From Fimbriimonadaceae bacterium (GTDB lineage Bacteria; Armatimonadota; Fimbriimonadia; Fimbriimonadales; Fimbriimonadaceae), in the NCBI GenBank assembly GCA_019638795.1, contig JAHBTB010000013.1:1-64000 (forward strand): a DNA stretch of 64,000 nucleotides. Reading direction: 5' to 3'. The notes under the pieces were generated by a model. It was not told the DNA's origin and made no database searches. It was given only the letters and a program-made list of their open reading frames with translations. Positions within the stretch are counted from its first letter, which is position 1, and every line of letters starts with the position of its first letter. Made by a program: the position numbers and the translations under genes. Below, piece by piece: positions 8,595 to 17,014 of the stretch.

Positions 8595-10261
8595 TTGTCG
8601 CTCTTGCCCGACTCTTCTTCGTCGTCGTTGCCCGGGCCCATCATGCCCTGGCGCTTCGGCCCCTTGTATTCGGGCTTGACCACTGTCTCGCCCTCCTTCA
8701 GGCCCGACTTGATCTCAAAGTGGGTCGAGGTGCGCAGTCCGACCGTGATGTCGCGGCGGGTCGGCTTGGCCTTCTTGTCCTTGGGGTCGGCCGGCGGGAT
8801 CATGACAAAAAAGCCCTTCTCGTCTTGCCCCAGGTAGGCGACAGGCAGGCGGAGGACGTCCTTCAGGTCGACCACCTTCATCGTGCACTTGGCCGACATG
8901 CCCGCCTTCAGGTGCGGGTCGATGTTGTCGAGCCGGACTTCGACCTGGTACTTGACGACGGGGTCGGCGCTTGTCGCCGCCGCCGTGGAGCTGGAGGCCG
9001 CTCCGACCTGGGCCGGGGCGATCTTGCTGACCTTGCCCGTGAACTTGGTGTCGGGCAGGGCGTCGATGACGATCTCGGCCGGTTGCCCGACCTCAAGCCG
9101 GGCCGTGTCGATCTCGTTCACCTGGAGCTTGACGATCATGGACGACCGGTCGTCGATGCGCACGACGGCGGTGCCCGAGCTGAAGCTTCCGAGGCTGGTC
9201 ACCAATTCGCCGGCCTGGACGTAACGTTTGCCGATCACCCCGGCCAGCGGGGCGCGGATCTCGGTGTAGCTCAGTTGGCGGCGGCTGTCGTCGAGGGAAC
9301 TCTGGAGTTGGCGGACGCTGGCTTCCTGCTGTCGCTTGGCCGCCCCGAGGGAGAGGATGTCGCGGCGGTCGGCCTCTGCCTCGCGGACGGCGACCAACGC
9401 CTGGCGGTAGTCCTCCTTTTTGACCCTGTCGGCGATGGCGTTCGTCTTGGCCCGGTCGAGCTCGGCCTGGGCCGCCTTGACCTGCTGGGAAGCTTTCTCC
9501 CGGTCGAGCCGGAAGTCATTGTCCAGGCGCATGACACGCTCTTTGGCTTCGCGCAGCCGGGTCTGGTTGAGGTCGACCTGGAGCTGGGCCTGTTCCACGT
9601 CCCGCGCCGCGGCGTAGCCCATCTCGACCAGGCTCTTGCGCCGGTTCAGGTCGGCCTGAGCGGTCTTCAGGTTGTTCTCGGCGTCCGTGACCGCGTTGAC
9701 GGCGGTCGTCCTCGCGTTGGGCTGCGTGACGTTGACGAGTTGTTCGTAGGCCTTGGTCTGCAAGTCCAGCTGGGTCTGGGCCGAGCGGATCGCCGCCGTG
9801 GTCAGGGCGGGCTGGGCCTTCATCTCCGCCTCGAGCTGGGCGACCCGCGACTTGGCCTTTTCGAGGGTCGTCTCGATCGTGACCTTGCGCTTGGCGATCT
9901 CGATACCCTGGCGGTCGACCGACGCCTGCGCCCCGGACAGCTGGGCCTCGGTCTGTTTGACCAAAAGCTCGGTCTCCTGGGGGTCGACGACACCGATCAG
10001 TTGGCCCGCCGAGACGACGTCTCCCTCGTCGACGAGGAGCTTGGTGAGGATGCCTCCGACCCGGCTCTTGACTTCGACGACCTTTTCCGGCTCGAGCGTC
10101 CCGGTCTCGACGACCTGCATGACGAGCTCGCCCTTCTCGACCTTTGTGGTCTTGTTGGCGGCGTTCATACCCGGCATCCCGCCCGGGGGCATGCCGCAGC
10201 CGGCAAGGCCCAGGGAGGCGCCGGCGAAGACGATGGCGATCGATCGAGATAGGGGTTTCAT
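8591..10261 (-). CDS. MacA/HlyD-type periplasmic adaptor lipoprotein
   Basis: A 556-residue membrane fusion protein. I start it at the ATG at 10261 because it opens with a basic n-region, a hydrophobic stretch and a lipobox (GASLGLAGCGMPP); the frame extends to 10300 but without a signal. A biotinyl-lipoyl half (about 50-100, KSRVGGILTKLLVDEGDVV) is followed by a long coiled-coil hairpin (about 110-325). Then come the second lipoyl half (EIRAPLAGVIGKRYVQAGELV), a beta-barrel and a membrane-proximal domain. The tail is acidic and Gly/Met-rich. The hairpin is longer than in MacA (about 370 residues total), so it may span a wide periplasm. It is coupled to the permease gene. Confidence 0.92.
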   Translation of the reverse strand: MKPLSRSIAIVFAGASLGLAGCGMPPGGMPGMNAANKTTKVEKGELVMQVVETGTLEPEKVVEVKSRVGGILTKLLVDEGDVVSAGQLIGVVDPQETELLVKQTEAQLSGAQASVDRQGIEIAKRKVTIETTLEKAKSRVAQLEAEMKAQPALTTAAIRSAQTQLDLQTKAYEQLVNVTQPNARTTAVNAVTDAENNLKTAQADLNRRKSLVEMGYAAARDVEQAQLQVDLNQTRLREAKERVMRLDNDFRLDREKASQQVKAAQAELDRAKTNAIADRVKKEDYRQALVAVREAEADRRDILSLGAAKRQQEASVRQLQSSLDDSRRQLSYTEIRAPLAGVIGKRYVQAGELVTSLGSFSSGTAVVRIDDRSSMIVKLQVNEIDTARLEVGQPAEIVIDALPDTKFTGKVSKIAPAQVGAASSSTAAATSADPVVKYQVEVRLDNIDPHLKAGMSAKCTMKVVDLKDVLRLPVAYLGQDEKGFFVMIPPADPKDKKAKPTRRDITVGLRTSTHFEIKSGLKEGETVVKPEYKGPKRQGMMGPGNDDEEESGKSDK

Positions 10262-10278
10262 AGACACAACCACGAGAA

Positions 10279-11316
10279 TCAGCGCTTGGCGTGCTCCCAC
10301 GGGCCGGGGCCCGACGGCACGTGCCAGTGCTTCGGATAGACAAGATAAACCGTGTTGCGGCTGACCGCCCAGGCGCGTTCAAAGTCGGCGCGCTTGTAGG
10401 TCATGCGGACGGCGTTCCTACCCGGGTCGTTGAAGACCGGGTCGCCGTCATGGGTGAACCCGGTGAGCACGACAAGGTGGCCGTCGTTGGGTTTCCGGGG
10501 CTCTCCGCGGAGGAGGGGATAGCTGACCGACGTGGCGACCGGGACGCCGGCGGCGACCCATTCCTCCAAGTCGCGGACGTCGCGGAACCGGGAGACATAG
10601 GCGGTCAGGCCGGGCTGGCTGGCGGCGTAGGCCATGTTGAACGGCCAGTTGCCCGTGCCGCTCCAGGCCACGTCGTAGACGCCCTTTTGCACTTCGGGCA
10701 CGTCGTGGTCGAGCTCGGGCTTCTTCAGCTGCTTGCTCCAGTAGCCGAGGATCATGCTCACCGACGTCGGGCTGCACGCCCCGTCACCGTTCGGATACGA
10801 CATTTGGGCCCGGCGCGGTGGCTCCAGCGTCTTGCCCCAGGCCGACTTCAGAGGCTTCCGCGCCCGGGTCTTGGTCTTGGTGTCGACGAGGACGAGGTGA
10901 AAGGCGTCAAGGCGCGGGTGGGCCGATTCCGAGCCGTACAGATCGATTTCGACCGTGACCTTCTTCGTCGTCGAGGTCAAAGTGAGCGTGTCGGTGTCGA
11001 CGCTGCCCGCGGCGTCCTTCTGGTCCTTGACGCTCGTCCGGGTGGGCTGGCCCGACCAGACGCCGAGGCAATAGCGGCCCGCACCGGGGGCGTCGGGGTG
11101 GAGATAGAACTCGATCCGCGACCCGGCCGGGGCCTGGGCCGACCAACTGGGGACCACCTCGTCGAAGGGACGAGGGGACTCGATCTGGGCGACCAGGCGC
11201 ACGTGGCCGGGAGCGACTTGGGTGGACTGGAAGTCCGCCGTTGTGGCCGAAACGAACCCGTCACGCGCGACGACGGGCTGGGCCGTCACCAGAGCCAAAG
11301 CCATGCACCCCCACAT
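10279..11316 (-). CDS. Secreted C39-like cysteine peptidase family protein
   Basis: A 345-residue protein with a short hydrophobic N-terminus (MALALVTAQPVVA) that looks like a signal peptide. Residues 20-155 form a beta-rich domain without clear family. Residues 170-330 match the peptidase C39-like fold, with Cys181 in GDGACSPTS, His280 in NDGHLVVLTGF and Asp/Asn296-297 in VFNDPGR. All three catalytic positions are present. Substrate is unknown. In C39 ABC transporters this fold trims double-glycine leaders, but stand-alone secreted members have other roles. The stop codon lies 18 bp before the adaptor gene, so it probably shares its transcript. Confidence 0.85.
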   Translation of the reverse strand: MWGCMALALVTAQPVVARDGFVSATTADFQSTQVAPGHVRLVAQIESPRPFDEVVPSWSAQAPAGSRIEFYLHPDAPGAGRYCLGVWSGQPTRTSVKDQKDAAGSVDTDTLTLTSTTKKVTVEIDLYGSESAHPRLDAFHLVLVDTKTKTRARKPLKSAWGKTLEPPRRAQMSYPNGDGACSPTSVSMILGYWSKQLKKPELDHDVPEVQKGVYDVAWSGTGNWPFNMAYAASQPGLTAYVSRFRDVRDLEEWVAAGVPVATSVSYPLLRGEPRKPNDGHLVVLTGFTHDGDPVFNDPGRNAVRMTYKRADFERAWAVSRNTVYLVYPKHWHVPSGPGPWEHAKR

Positions 11317-11376
11317 GCACGAGGTTTTACTTTGCCTTGGCCCCCTCCGGTTGCGCGGGCCGAGGCAATTTGGGCC

Positions 11377-12582
11377 CTACGCGGCCTCATGGGAGAGCGT
11401 TTTGAGGGGTGGTGGCCCGTCGGGCAGGAACCGGTTGAAGAAGAGAGTCAGCAGGGCGATACCGGCACCGATGGCGAAGGGAAGCTGGTAGTTGCCGCTC
11501 GTCGTCCAGAGGACGGCGCCGACGATGGGGACGCTGACCGCGGCGACATGGTTCATCGTCACGCCCATCGCGATGCTGGGCGTCAGGTCTCCCGGCCGGA
11601 CGATGCGGTGCAGGTAGGTGGTGAAACCTACGCTGAACGAGAAGAGGACGTTGTCGAGCAAGTAGAGCGCGATGAGGACGGCAAGGCTGTGGGTCGTCGC
11701 GTAGCCGACGAACACGAGGACCAGACCGACCGCGTACCAGAAGAGCGGCTTCTTTTCTCCGATGCGGTCGACGAGCCGTCCCATCCGAGGCGCGGTGACG
11801 GCGATGATCGCGGCGTTGAGAAGCTGGAGGACGACCATCTTCTCGACCGTCATGCCGTACACGAAGATCAGGCTGAACCCGGCGAAGATGGAGAAGATCT
11901 GGCGTCGGCACCCCTCCAGGAAGGAGAGGACGTAGTAGAGCCAGTACTCCCGGCGGAAGACGACCGGTTGGCGCTCACCGCCGCCGACCTCGGTGCTCAG
12001 GGAACGGCAGAACAGGGAAGCGGCCAAGATCGCCACTCCGCCGACGATGAAGATGACCTTGTAGGCCCCTTCCGACATGGAATTGGTCGCCTTCAGGGTG
12101 TTGGTGACGACCACGATCATGACGAGGGCGGCGATCTGGGACGTCGCCCCGACCCCGCTCATCCGCCCGAGGTGCCGACCGCCCTCGGAGCCTTTGGCCA
12201 GGTGGAGGGTCATCGCATTCTGGACGCTGGTCATGAGGTGGAAGCCGACGGACCAGAACACCGTGACCGAAACGAGGGGCCAATAGGAGCCGAACCAGCC
12301 GGTCGAGCCGATGCCGACCGCGCAGATGACCAAGCCGATCGTGGCGATCCGGCGCTCGGGCAAGGCGACCAAGACGCCGGCCATGAGGGACGCCAGCAAG
12401 CCGGGTATCTCCCGCATGGACTCGAGGCGGCCGAGGTCCAGCGGCACGGCGTGCAGATTGTCGCGGAGAAAGTTCTGGAAGACGCTGTTGTAGACGTTAA
12501 AGCCGAAATAGAACAGGGCGATGACCCACGTCAGCTTGACCCAGTCCAAGCGGCGGTCGTTGCGGTCTTCCACTCCCAGCAT
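11377..12582 (-). CDS. MFS transporter
   Basis: A 401-residue protein with about 12 hydrophobic segments and the MFS loop motifs, for example MAGVLVALPERRIATIG after helix 2 and APRMGRLVDRIGEKKPLFW at the start of the second half. It lies between a serine hydrolase/GH20 pair upstream and the C39 protein downstream on the same strand. By context it could import muropeptide- or amino-sugar-type products, as AmpG does, but its substrate cannot be read from the sequence. The 145-bp gap upstream holds a weak minus-strand promoter-like pair (TTGATA, CATAAT, 19 bp apart). Confidence 0.88.
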   Translation of the reverse strand: MLGVEDRNDRRLDWVKLTWVIALFYFGFNVYNSVFQNFLRDNLHAVPLDLGRLESMREIPGLLASLMAGVLVALPERRIATIGLVICAVGIGSTGWFGSYWPLVSVTVFWSVGFHLMTSVQNAMTLHLAKGSEGGRHLGRMSGVGATSQIAALVMIVVVTNTLKATNSMSEGAYKVIFIVGGVAILAASLFCRSLSTEVGGGERQPVVFRREYWLYYVLSFLEGCRRQIFSIFAGFSLIFVYGMTVEKMVVLQLLNAAIIAVTAPRMGRLVDRIGEKKPLFWYAVGLVLVFVGYATTHSLAVLIALYLLDNVLFSFSVGFTTYLHRIVRPGDLTPSIAMGVTMNHVAAVSVPIVGAVLWTTSGNYQLPFAIGAGIALLTLFFNRFLPDGPPPLKTLSHEAA

Positions 12583-12727
12583 TCTGGACCGCCGGCGGGG
12601 ACAGGAGGGGGCCGGCCAAATAAGAAGGCCCCGACCACGGCCAAGGGGAGAGCAAGCGCCGCGTCGAAGCCTGTGAGAACATTATGGCAATTTGCGACGA
12701 AACTGTATCAAGTTTTTGCAACTCTCA

Positions 12728-13717
12728 TCATGAGTCTCGGCGCAAGGCGAGTTTGGCGGCGTCGGCCACATGGGGCCTGACGGTCTGCATGGCGGTCGAC
12801 GTGTCGTCGGGATAGACCCGGTTCGTGAGGAGCACGACGAAGGTGCCGTCCGCGGGGTCGATCCAGACCGACGTGCCGGTGTACCCGGTGTGGCCGAAGC
12901 TCTGCGGGCCGAACAACGTCCCCGCCGAAGAACCTTCTTCCGACTTGGTGTCCCAGCCGAGGGCCCGGGTTGAGCGGTCGGACTGGCGCACCGTCCAGGC
13001 CCGGCCCTCGGCGTCCATGTCCAGCCATGCCTGCGCGGACCGGACGACGTCGGCGACGGTGCCGAAGAGCCCCGCGTTGCCGCTCACTCCGCCCAAGGCC
13101 CGGGCGAGCGGGTCGTGGACGACTCCCGGCACGAGGCCCGGGTCGGTCGGGGCTGTCCGGACGGCAGGGAGGTAGGTGAGAGTCCGGTGCCCCGTGGGCC
13201 CGGCGACGTGGCGTTTGAAGAGGACGTCGAGCCGGTCGTCCAACACATGCTCCAAGACCGCCCCCAAGATGATGAACCCGAGGCAACTGTAGGCCGTCGT
13301 GGCGCCTAAGTCGGACTCTGGCTTGGTGGCGACGACCCGGCGGCGCGTCTCGGCCGTGCCGAGCCCTGACTGGGCCAGGGGGTGGTCGTAGGGAGGGAGG
13401 CCGGACGAGTGGGTCAGGAGGTGCCACACGGTGGCGTCACCGACACCGGCCTCGGGAAGGATGTCGCCGATCTTTGTGTCCAGGGCCAGGGCACCGCTCC
13501 GCACGGCGAAGAGGGCGAGGGGCGTCGTCGCCAAGACCTTGGTCAGGCTGGCCAAGTCGTACACCGTGTCCAGGGTCACCAGTGGGCTGTCCTCGTCAAA
13601 CGTCTCCCGGCCGACCGCACCGTAGGTCACCTGGGCTCCCCGGCCGTAGGCGTACGTCGCCCCGGGAAACCCCCGCTCCCGGACACCACGTTCCAGGATC
13701 TCGGTGACAAGGCTCAT
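12728..13717 (-). CDS. Beta-lactamase-fold serine hydrolase
   Basis: About 329 residues from the ATG at 13717, preferred over the longer frame because it overlaps the stop of the upstream GH20 gene by 4 bp and begins the conserved domain directly (ERGFPGATYAYG). Class C beta-lactamase/DD-peptidase motifs are present: Ser-x-x-Lys in YDLASLTKVLATT, the Tyr-x-Asn-equivalent YSCLGFIILG and HTGYTGTSVWIDP in place of KTG. No signal peptide is seen, so it may act in the cytoplasm, or export uses another route. Enzymes of this group open esters or peptides. Together with GH20 and MFS genes it suggests handling of cell-wall fragments. Confidence 0.88.
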   Translation of the reverse strand: MSLVTEILERGVRERGFPGATYAYGRGAQVTYGAVGRETFDEDSPLVTLDTVYDLASLTKVLATTPLALFAVRSGALALDTKIGDILPEAGVGDATVWHLLTHSSGLPPYDHPLAQSGLGTAETRRRVVATKPESDLGATTAYSCLGFIILGAVLEHVLDDRLDVLFKRHVAGPTGHRTLTYLPAVRTAPTDPGLVPGVVHDPLARALGGVSGNAGLFGTVADVVRSAQAWLDMDAEGRAWTVRQSDRSTRALGWDTKSEEGSSAGTLFGPQSFGHTGYTGTSVWIDPADGTFVVLLTNRVYPDDTSTAMQTVRPHVADAAKLALRRDS

Positions 13718-16257
13718 GGCACCACCGCCAAGGCCCGGAGTCGCAGCCCGGCCACCGGGTCTTTGGCCGACAAGGCAATGTCGCTGACCCAGGCGTCGGG
13801 GCCAAGGTCGATCCACGCTGCCGAGACGCCTCCGGTGGACGGCAAGAACGTGGGGTCACCGTCACCCACGGCCCGGACGTCTTGGCCGTAAACGAGGTCG
13901 CGGACGACCGTCTTGCCCGACCGCGTGTGGACCTCCAGTCGGCCGGCGACCGTGCCGGGCTTCACCCGGGCCGTGCAGTCGATGCCGACCAGGACGGCCC
14001 GGGCGGGCTTGCCGACGACCCACGTGCGTGAGCCGGGTTCCTTCGATGTTATGAAGTCCACCGGTGAATGGACTCCTTGGCCGGAGAAGACCGCCAAGTG
14101 ATAGGGGCCGACGGCCAGGGGTGACGTTGTCGTCACGCCTTCCGGCGTCAGCGCCCGCGCACTCATGGCCCGGAGGGGGCGTGGGGCCTCGTAGGCAAGG
14201 CGGCGCAAGACCGCTGCCGGGTCGTACGCCAGCTTGTCAGGCAGTTCCTCGCGTCCAGACCACGCGTAGTCTGCGGCGAGGACGTATGCCGAGAACTGCC
14301 TGAATTCGCGGACAGTGGATTCAGGGGAAGACGTGTAGCCGGCCCAGGTGGTTTGGAGCAGCCCGCTCCCCCCCAGAGCCTTCGCCGCGAGCGCCTGGCC
14401 ACGGATGTTGCCGGGCTCGAACCAGGACGAGGCGATGGGACGCGCCCCGCATTGCTTCCAAAGGGCCAAAGACGTGTATGCCTTTGGGTCGGGGTTGTTC
14501 ACGTAGTGCCAGTCGGCGACCAGGGTGCCCGGCGAGACCACCGACCGGCGGACAGCGGCAGAAGCTGGGTCAGGCGCGTTCGTCGCGTCAGGCGCCTCGC
14601 CTTGGGCCAGGGCCATGTCGCCCCACAGCATCGGGGTGACCCCCAATTGCCTGGCCAAGCCCATGAGGAAGGGCACCTGTTCCTTCCACTGCCGGGTGAC
14701 CTCCGCCGGCGTGGCCGAGACGCCTTCCATGTCGGTTTCGTCAAGGCCAAAGTGGACGACCCGGGGACGGAGGGCCTGGACGACCTCGGTCCACAGGTCG
14801 GTGAACAGGCGGCGGGTCCTCGGGGTGAAAGGGTCGACCGCGTAGGGGTGGTCGCGGTCTTGGGCGATGTCGAGGTTTTGGCCGTTGGCGAAGAGCCATT
14901 CGCAGTGACCCAGGCTTTGGATGAGGGGCACGGGTTCGATCCCCGCCCGCCGGTATCGGTCGAAGAGGGCGACCAAGTCGGCCTTCTTCATCGTCTCGTC
15001 CGTCGCGACGCCTGGCGTGGCCTTCCAGTCCGTCCGTTCGCACTGAAGGACGACGTGGTTGAACTTGAGCGGGCCGAGGACGTCCCGGACGAGGGTGCTT
15101 TGGTACGGCAGGGCCAGCGGGCCGACGAACATGTGGACACCGCGCCAGGGAAGGGCGGGCCAGTCTTTGATGGTGCAGACAGGGAGTCTGAGGCGTCCAT
15201 TGACCGGCCGGGCGAGCATCCCCAGGGTTTGGAACGCATGGCGTAGCCCCAGTTCGTCGCGGGCCCGGACCCTGACCGCCGGGTCGGCGTCAAGAATGTC
15301 GATAATGTAGCCTTCGGGCGGCAGACCTAGCTCGACCGCGCTTGCCGCGACGCGGCGGACAGGCCCCGAACCCTGGCGTTGCCAGTCCCACAGGCGGGCC
15401 CACGCCCCGACCGCGTCTTCGAAACTGACCTTGGCGATGTTGCTGCCTTCGACCCGCCAGTCGGCCGAGCAATCGACGAACCCGACGCCGGGGTCAATGG
15501 ACTGCGGGCGGGGGACCAGCGGGAGCGGTTCGGCGGACGGGTCCAGTTCAACGAGGTTCTCGCCCGTCTTGGTCGCCAGCGTTTTGGCCTCGGCAGGCTG
15601 GAACGCGGCGGGGTGACGGGCGACCGCGTAGGTGATCCGGACATGCGCTGGTTTGCCCTTGGCGACGGGGACGGCGGTGGAGCCGAGCCACCAAGCGTCT
15701 CCGCCGTCCGCCCATGCGCGGGAGGTTCCTCGCCCGTCGAGCAAGACCATGTCTGCGCTTGAGGCCACGGTGAGGTCGGCGGGAGCGGCGGTGAACCGCC
15801 ACGTTTTCGCGGAGCCGCCAATGGGGAGCGGTTCACCCGACGGGAGGGGGAACCGGGTGACGGTCATGTCGCCCTCGGCCACTTGGCCCGACGCAAAGAC
15901 TCGGGACCAGAGACGGCCCGCCTGGACTTCGACCAGGGCGGGGTCGTCTCCCGACCATTCGAACGTGTAGGCCACCGTGCAGCCGTCCGCGGTGGGGGTC
16001 ATCACGCCCCGGGCGCTGACATTGTCCCGGGGGCTGTCCCAGGTGAGGGTGACGGTACCGTCCGGTCCACGGGAGACCTTGGCGTCACGCCAGGTGGAAC
16101 TGAAGTAGCCTTTCGACCATCCGGGCGCGTAGTATTGGAACCCTGACGACTGGACCAGGGGGAGTCCTCCCACCGTCAGGGTCGTTCCCGAGCCGGACCT
16201 GAAGGCGACGTCGAAGTCCGCGGGCGCCAGGGCGGCTGCAAGGGCGAGCCAGACCAT
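13714..16257 (-). CDS. GH20-like beta-N-acetylhexosaminidase, secreted
   Basis: An 847-residue protein with a short hydrophobic start (MVWLALAAALAPA) that may be a signal peptide. A beta-sandwich N-terminal region (about 15-240) is followed by the small GH20b-type domain (about 240-350) and the TIM barrel from WRGVHMFVG onward. The catalytic Asp506-Glu507 pair sits in HFGLDETDM, matching the GH20 H-x-G-x-DE signature, and GHCEWLF matches the preceding strand. A C-terminal region (about 710-847) is beta-rich. The enzyme would remove terminal GlcNAc or GalNAc. It starts 4 bp from the VanW gene stop and overlaps the serine hydrolase gene by 4 bp. Confidence 0.9.
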   Translation of the reverse strand: MVWLALAAALAPADFDVAFRSGSGTTLTVGGLPLVQSSGFQYYAPGWSKGYFSSTWRDAKVSRGPDGTVTLTWDSPRDNVSARGVMTPTADGCTVAYTFEWSGDDPALVEVQAGRLWSRVFASGQVAEGDMTVTRFPLPSGEPLPIGGSAKTWRFTAAPADLTVASSADMVLLDGRGTSRAWADGGDAWWLGSTAVPVAKGKPAHVRITYAVARHPAAFQPAEAKTLATKTGENLVELDPSAEPLPLVPRPQSIDPGVGFVDCSADWRVEGSNIAKVSFEDAVGAWARLWDWQRQGSGPVRRVAASAVELGLPPEGYIIDILDADPAVRVRARDELGLRHAFQTLGMLARPVNGRLRLPVCTIKDWPALPWRGVHMFVGPLALPYQSTLVRDVLGPLKFNHVVLQCERTDWKATPGVATDETMKKADLVALFDRYRRAGIEPVPLIQSLGHCEWLFANGQNLDIAQDRDHPYAVDPFTPRTRRLFTDLWTEVVQALRPRVVHFGLDETDMEGVSATPAEVTRQWKEQVPFLMGLARQLGVTPMLWGDMALAQGEAPDATNAPDPASAAVRRSVVSPGTLVADWHYVNNPDPKAYTSLALWKQCGARPIASSWFEPGNIRGQALAAKALGGSGLLQTTWAGYTSSPESTVREFRQFSAYVLAADYAWSGREELPDKLAYDPAAVLRRLAYEAPRPLRAMSARALTPEGVTTTSPLAVGPYHLAVFSGQGVHSPVDFITSKEPGSRTWVVGKPARAVLVGIDCTARVKPGTVAGRLEVHTRSGKTVVRDLVYGQDVRAVGDGDPTFLPSTGGVSAAWIDLGPDAWVSDIALSAKDPVAGLRLRALAVVP

Positions 16258-16261
16258 GCCT

Positions 16262-17014
16262 CTAGTCTAGTCTGTCCGAACTGGGCTCGCGACGCTCCAA
16301 GACCCTCTCCATCACCGGGTAGTTGTCGTGGGCGAGGCGCTCGGTCTTGCCATTGAGAGTCCGGTAGGAGACGACGTCGTAGCCGGGCTTGCCTGGGTTC
16401 CTGACCCGAGCCCGACGACCCTCCCCGAACGTGAACTCGGACGGTTGGACGGCGCGTCGGACCTGCGTCCAGACGCTGGCCCGCGGCGGGGCGACCGGCC
16501 CCTCGATCCAAACGCGGAGCACACTGCCTTGGGCGGTGCCCCGGATGGTCACCGCCCTTTTGTAGGGATTGCGGAACTTGAGGTCGATGTTGGGGTGGGC
16601 GACGGCGGCGTCCCTTCCCGCGGGCACATAGTCGGGGGCGTGGTAGTGGCTGTGCCGTTCCACGATGACCATGCCCGCGAGGAGAGCGGCGTTGAAAAGA
16701 GTCGTGCTCGTCTGGCAGACCCCACCGCCAAACGCGTCCACGAGCATCCCGCCGAAGCTGACCGGGGCTTTGCGGTAACCCCGGTCTTGCGTCCATGGCC
16801 CGATCGTTTCGTTGAACGAGAACACCGCGCCAGGTGGCACGACGGCACCGTCCAGGCGGGCGAGGGCCAGGGTCGCGTTGTGCCGTTGGGCACTGTTCCT
16901 CAGCTCGATAGGCGTGGCGTATTCGCCGACCTTGCCGTCGGCGCGGTGGCCCGCACTGAGGCCGAGCGCCCCGACGCCCGCGAGCCCCGCGACAAGGATG
17001 ACCGCGCCCTTCAT
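16262..17014 (-). CDS. VanW family protein, exported
   Basis: A 250-residue protein with an N-terminal hydrophobic helix (VILVAGLAGVGALGLSAG) acting as signal or anchor. The VanW core follows: RNSAQRHNATLALARLDG, PPGAVFSFNETIGPWT, GGGVCQTSTTLFNAALLAG and ERHSHYHAPDYVPAG. These match the family from gram-positive vancomycin clusters, whose biochemical role is unknown. It overlaps the alpha-2-macroglobulin gene by 4 bp upstream and precedes GH20 by 4 bp, so it is part of an envelope operon rather than a resistance cluster. Confidence 0.93.
   Translation of the reverse strand: MKGAVILVAGLAGVGALGLSAGHRADGKVGEYATPIELRNSAQRHNATLALARLDGAVVPPGAVFSFNETIGPWTQDRGYRKAPVSFGGMLVDAFGGGVCQTSTTLFNAALLAGMVIVERHSHYHAPDYVPAGRDAAVAHPNIDLKFRNPYKRAVTIRGTAQGSVLRVWIEGPVAPPRASVWTQVRRAVQPSEFTFGEGRRARVRNPGKPGYDVVSYRTLNGKTERLAHDNYPVMERVLERREPSSDRLD

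Noticed and set aside
8720-10252. Open frame of 510 codons on the plus strand
   Set aside because: Antisense to the adaptor lipoprotein gene with Leu/Asp/Gly-rich shadow composition.
10291-12780. Open frame of 829 codons on the plus strand
   Set aside because: It spans three well-recognised minus-strand genes, is extremely rich in charged residues and has no domain match.
16262-17014. Vancomycin resistance cluster because of VanW
   Set aside because: No vanH, vanA or vanX genes are present. VanW family proteins are widespread without resistance genes.
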